Below, in pieces: positions 7,801 to 8,851 of a stretch of 8,851 bases of DNA. Position 1 is the stretch's first letter; each line of letters begins with the position of its first letter. This DNA comes from Phycisphaerales bacterium UBA7708 (GTDB lineage Bacteria > Planctomycetota > Phycisphaerae > Sedimentisphaerales > Anaerohalosphaeraceae): NCBI GenBank assembly GCA_002482415.1, contig DLFY01000325.1, positions 5,745-14,595 of the forward strand, read 5' to 3'. The notes under the pieces were generated by a model. The model ran no database searches and was not told the origin of the DNA. It was given only the letters and a program-made list of their open reading frames with translations. The position numbers and the translations under genes were made by a program.

Positions 7801-7920
7801 GGAATACCCATATTTGCTTTTAAAAGTGAACATTCTTTTATATGATAGGGTATATATATTCCGGATATGTTTAATTTACAATTATATTTTTTTTGATAAA
7901 TTGATTATAAAATTATCCGT
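7801..7920 (+). promoter_or_regulatory. AT-rich upstream region of the DUF547 gene
   Basis: These 120 nt hold only 26 G/C bases (22%), against roughly 50% in the genes. The region includes a 10-bp palindrome CTTTTAAAAG (7817-7826) and several loose promoter boxes: TATGAT at 7841-7846 (with TTTAAA 16 nt before it), and TTTACA at 7875-7880 with TAAATT 16 nt later. A promoter for the rightward gene probably lies here, but no single pair is convincing. Confidence 0.35.
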
Positions 7921-7949
7921 TTTGGACAGGTTGCTCGAAAGAAGGATAA

Positions 7950-8851
7950 ATGCTTAAAAAAATTGGTATTATAATTTTTTTATGTGTTGTGTCGGCATAT
8001 CCCCTCCGATATGTCCTTGCAGATACTGTGCAGGATAAACCATCCAAAACGTCCGATCCAAACACACCTGTCGTCAACGCTCCCGTAGAATCGGACAAAA
8101 ACGCCACCCCCGACCCCAATCAATCCAATACGAACAGCGTATCCGAAGAACAGGACAATATGACCTTGCCCGGCCAGTCTCCGCTGCCGGAACTCTATAA
8201 AGCCTGTGAAATTATCTACGGACAGTATGTCAACGACAAAGGGGAGGTTAATTATTCGCTTTTGCGACGCAAACGGTCGGATTTAAATAACATTCTCTCC
8301 TATCTTAAAAGTGTCCATCCCGCCCAGATTATGGCGATGAACGATGAAGAAAAGCAGGCCTTTTGGATCAATACCTACAATTTATGCACCCTGAAATTAA
8401 TCATTGACAATTACCCGATTCAGCCCAAATGGTACATGATCCTATACCCCAATAACAGTATCATGCAGATTTCCGACCCCTGGACAAAAAATTATTTTGA
8501 TATTCAGGGCCTCCAATATAATCTCCAGGAAATCGAACAGGAACTGCTCCTCCAGCGATTCAAGGACCCTCGTATCTGTTTTGCGTTGTCCAACGCCACC
8601 CGCGGCGGAGCCGCTTTGCGAAAAGAACCCTACCGCGCCGAAACTTTATCTGAACAGCTCGATGACCAGGTAAAAAAATTCCTCGCCTCCACCCAGGGAA
8701 TTACTATAGAAAGTGATACGAAAACGGTGTATATCTCCAATTTATTCAATATCCACCGTGAAATATTCCTCAAATCCAAATATGCCGAAATCAAAAAATT
8801 CAGACAGCGCAAGCCCGATGAAAAGGCATGGCTGAACTTTATGCTGTTTTC
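7950..8851 (+). CDS. Exported DUF547 domain protein, 3' end outside window
   Basis: The frame is open from ATG 7950 to the right edge (300 full codons). The ribosome site GAAGGA ends 3 nt before the ATG. The N-terminus (MLKKIGIIIFLCVV then a stretch to about 25) is a signal peptide, probably cleaved after VLA. Residues about 27-78 form a low-complexity linker rich in Asp, Asn, Pro, Ser and Thr. The rest matches DUF547 (PF04784): a helical start around 80-130 (ELYKACEIIYGQYV), the hallmark FWINTYNLCTLKLII (138-152), the DPRICFAL segment (206-213), LRKEPY (223-228), EQLDDQVKKFL (235-245) and SNLFN (263-267). The central motif, usually written as FALVCxxxGCPxLR in this family, here reads FALSNATRGGAALR, so both Cys and the Pro are replaced. 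Most of the domain is present; a short C-terminus is missing. The biochemical function of DUF547 is not established. It is divergent from the importer operon and need not be linked to it. Confidence 0.88.
   Translation, partial: MLKKIGIIIFLCVVSAYPLRYVLADTVQDKPSKTSDPNTPVVNAPVESDKNATPDPNQSNTNSVSEEQDNMTLPGQSPLPELYKACEIIYGQYVNDKGEVNYSLLRRKRSDLNNILSYLKSVHPAQIMAMNDEEKQAFWINTYNLCTLKLIIDNYPIQPKWYMILYPNNSIMQISDPWTKNYFDIQGLQYNLQEIEQELLLQRFKDPRICFALSNATRGGAALRKEPYRAETLSEQLDDQVKKFLASTQGITIESDTKTVYISNLFNIHREIFLKSKYAEIKKFRQRKPDEKAWLNFMLF

Larger units (their letters stand above)
7501..7949. other. Divergent intergenic region
   Basis: This 449-nt stretch separates the leftward importer operon from the rightward DUF547 gene and must hold the 5' control regions of both. 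The left half has mixed composition and contains the operon promoter candidate and a short inverted repeat. The right half is strongly AT-rich. A 63-codon frame (7766-7957) starting with TTG exists but looks like chance: it has no convincing ribosome site, no family resemblance and overlaps the real downstream start. I see no tRNA, rRNA or mobile element here. Confidence 0.7.

Noticed and set aside
7893..7911. TTGATA and TATAAA as a promoter pair for the DUF547 gene
   Set aside because: The boxes are only 7 nt apart, far short of the 16-18 nt needed.
7501..7949. Possible CRISPR, attachment site or insertion sequence in the divergent region
   Set aside because: No regularly spaced repeats, terminal inverted repeats, transposase fragment or tRNA gene could be found there.
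7766..7957. 63-codon plus-strand frame in the AT-rich intergenic region
   Set aside because: It starts with TTG, has no ribosome site, is composed of residues expected from AT-rich DNA and overlaps the real start at 7950.

Overview
The window is a bacterial segment made of one long leftward (minus-strand) operon, a divergent intergenic region and the start of a rightward gene. Two lipoprotein signal sequences show a cell with an inner membrane and a lipoprotein pathway. The make-up (roughly 50% GC, two large tandem family-5 binding lipoproteins sharing a DAGKPxPF-type insert, a secreted HEAT-like protein, a DUF547 protein) would fit a Gram-negative-type environmental lineage such as Planctomycetota. 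That taxonomic call is an impression by eye and is weak.

Layout, in the direction of operon transcription (right to left): a secreted HEAT-like protein of unknown function (7500-6358); two paralogous peptide/nickel-type (family 5) solute-binding lipoproteins (6339-4480 and 4478-2661); an OppB/DppB-type permease (2664-1726); an OppC/DppC-type permease (1651-668); and an OppD/DppD-type ATPase that runs off the left edge (663-1). Junctions are tight: 18 nt, a 1-nt gap, an ATGA overlap, 74 nt and 4 nt. One transcript therefore probably encodes an oligopeptide-class ABC importer. A good sigma70-type promoter (TTGACA, 17-nt spacer, TATCTT) lies about 120 nt upstream of the first gene. No second ATPase (OppF/DppF) is visible; it would be beyond the left edge if present.

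The divergent region 7501-7949 has no convincing gene. Its right half is an AT-rich island (about 22% GC over 7801-7920) in front of the rightward gene. That gene (7950 to the right edge) encodes an exported DUF547 protein with a low-complexity linker and an altered central motif; its end lies outside the window.

The most notable observation is that the ATPase looks like a mosaic. Its N-terminal ~155 residues read as OppD/DppD, but from the LSGGM signature to the left edge it reads as a nitrate/taurine-type ATPase. GC content and third-codon-position GC jump at the same point (GC3 about 68-70% before, about 93% after). This is either a real recombination or an assembly chimera. Apart from this, the operon is a fairly ordinary peptide-importer locus, and I see no clear novel system.
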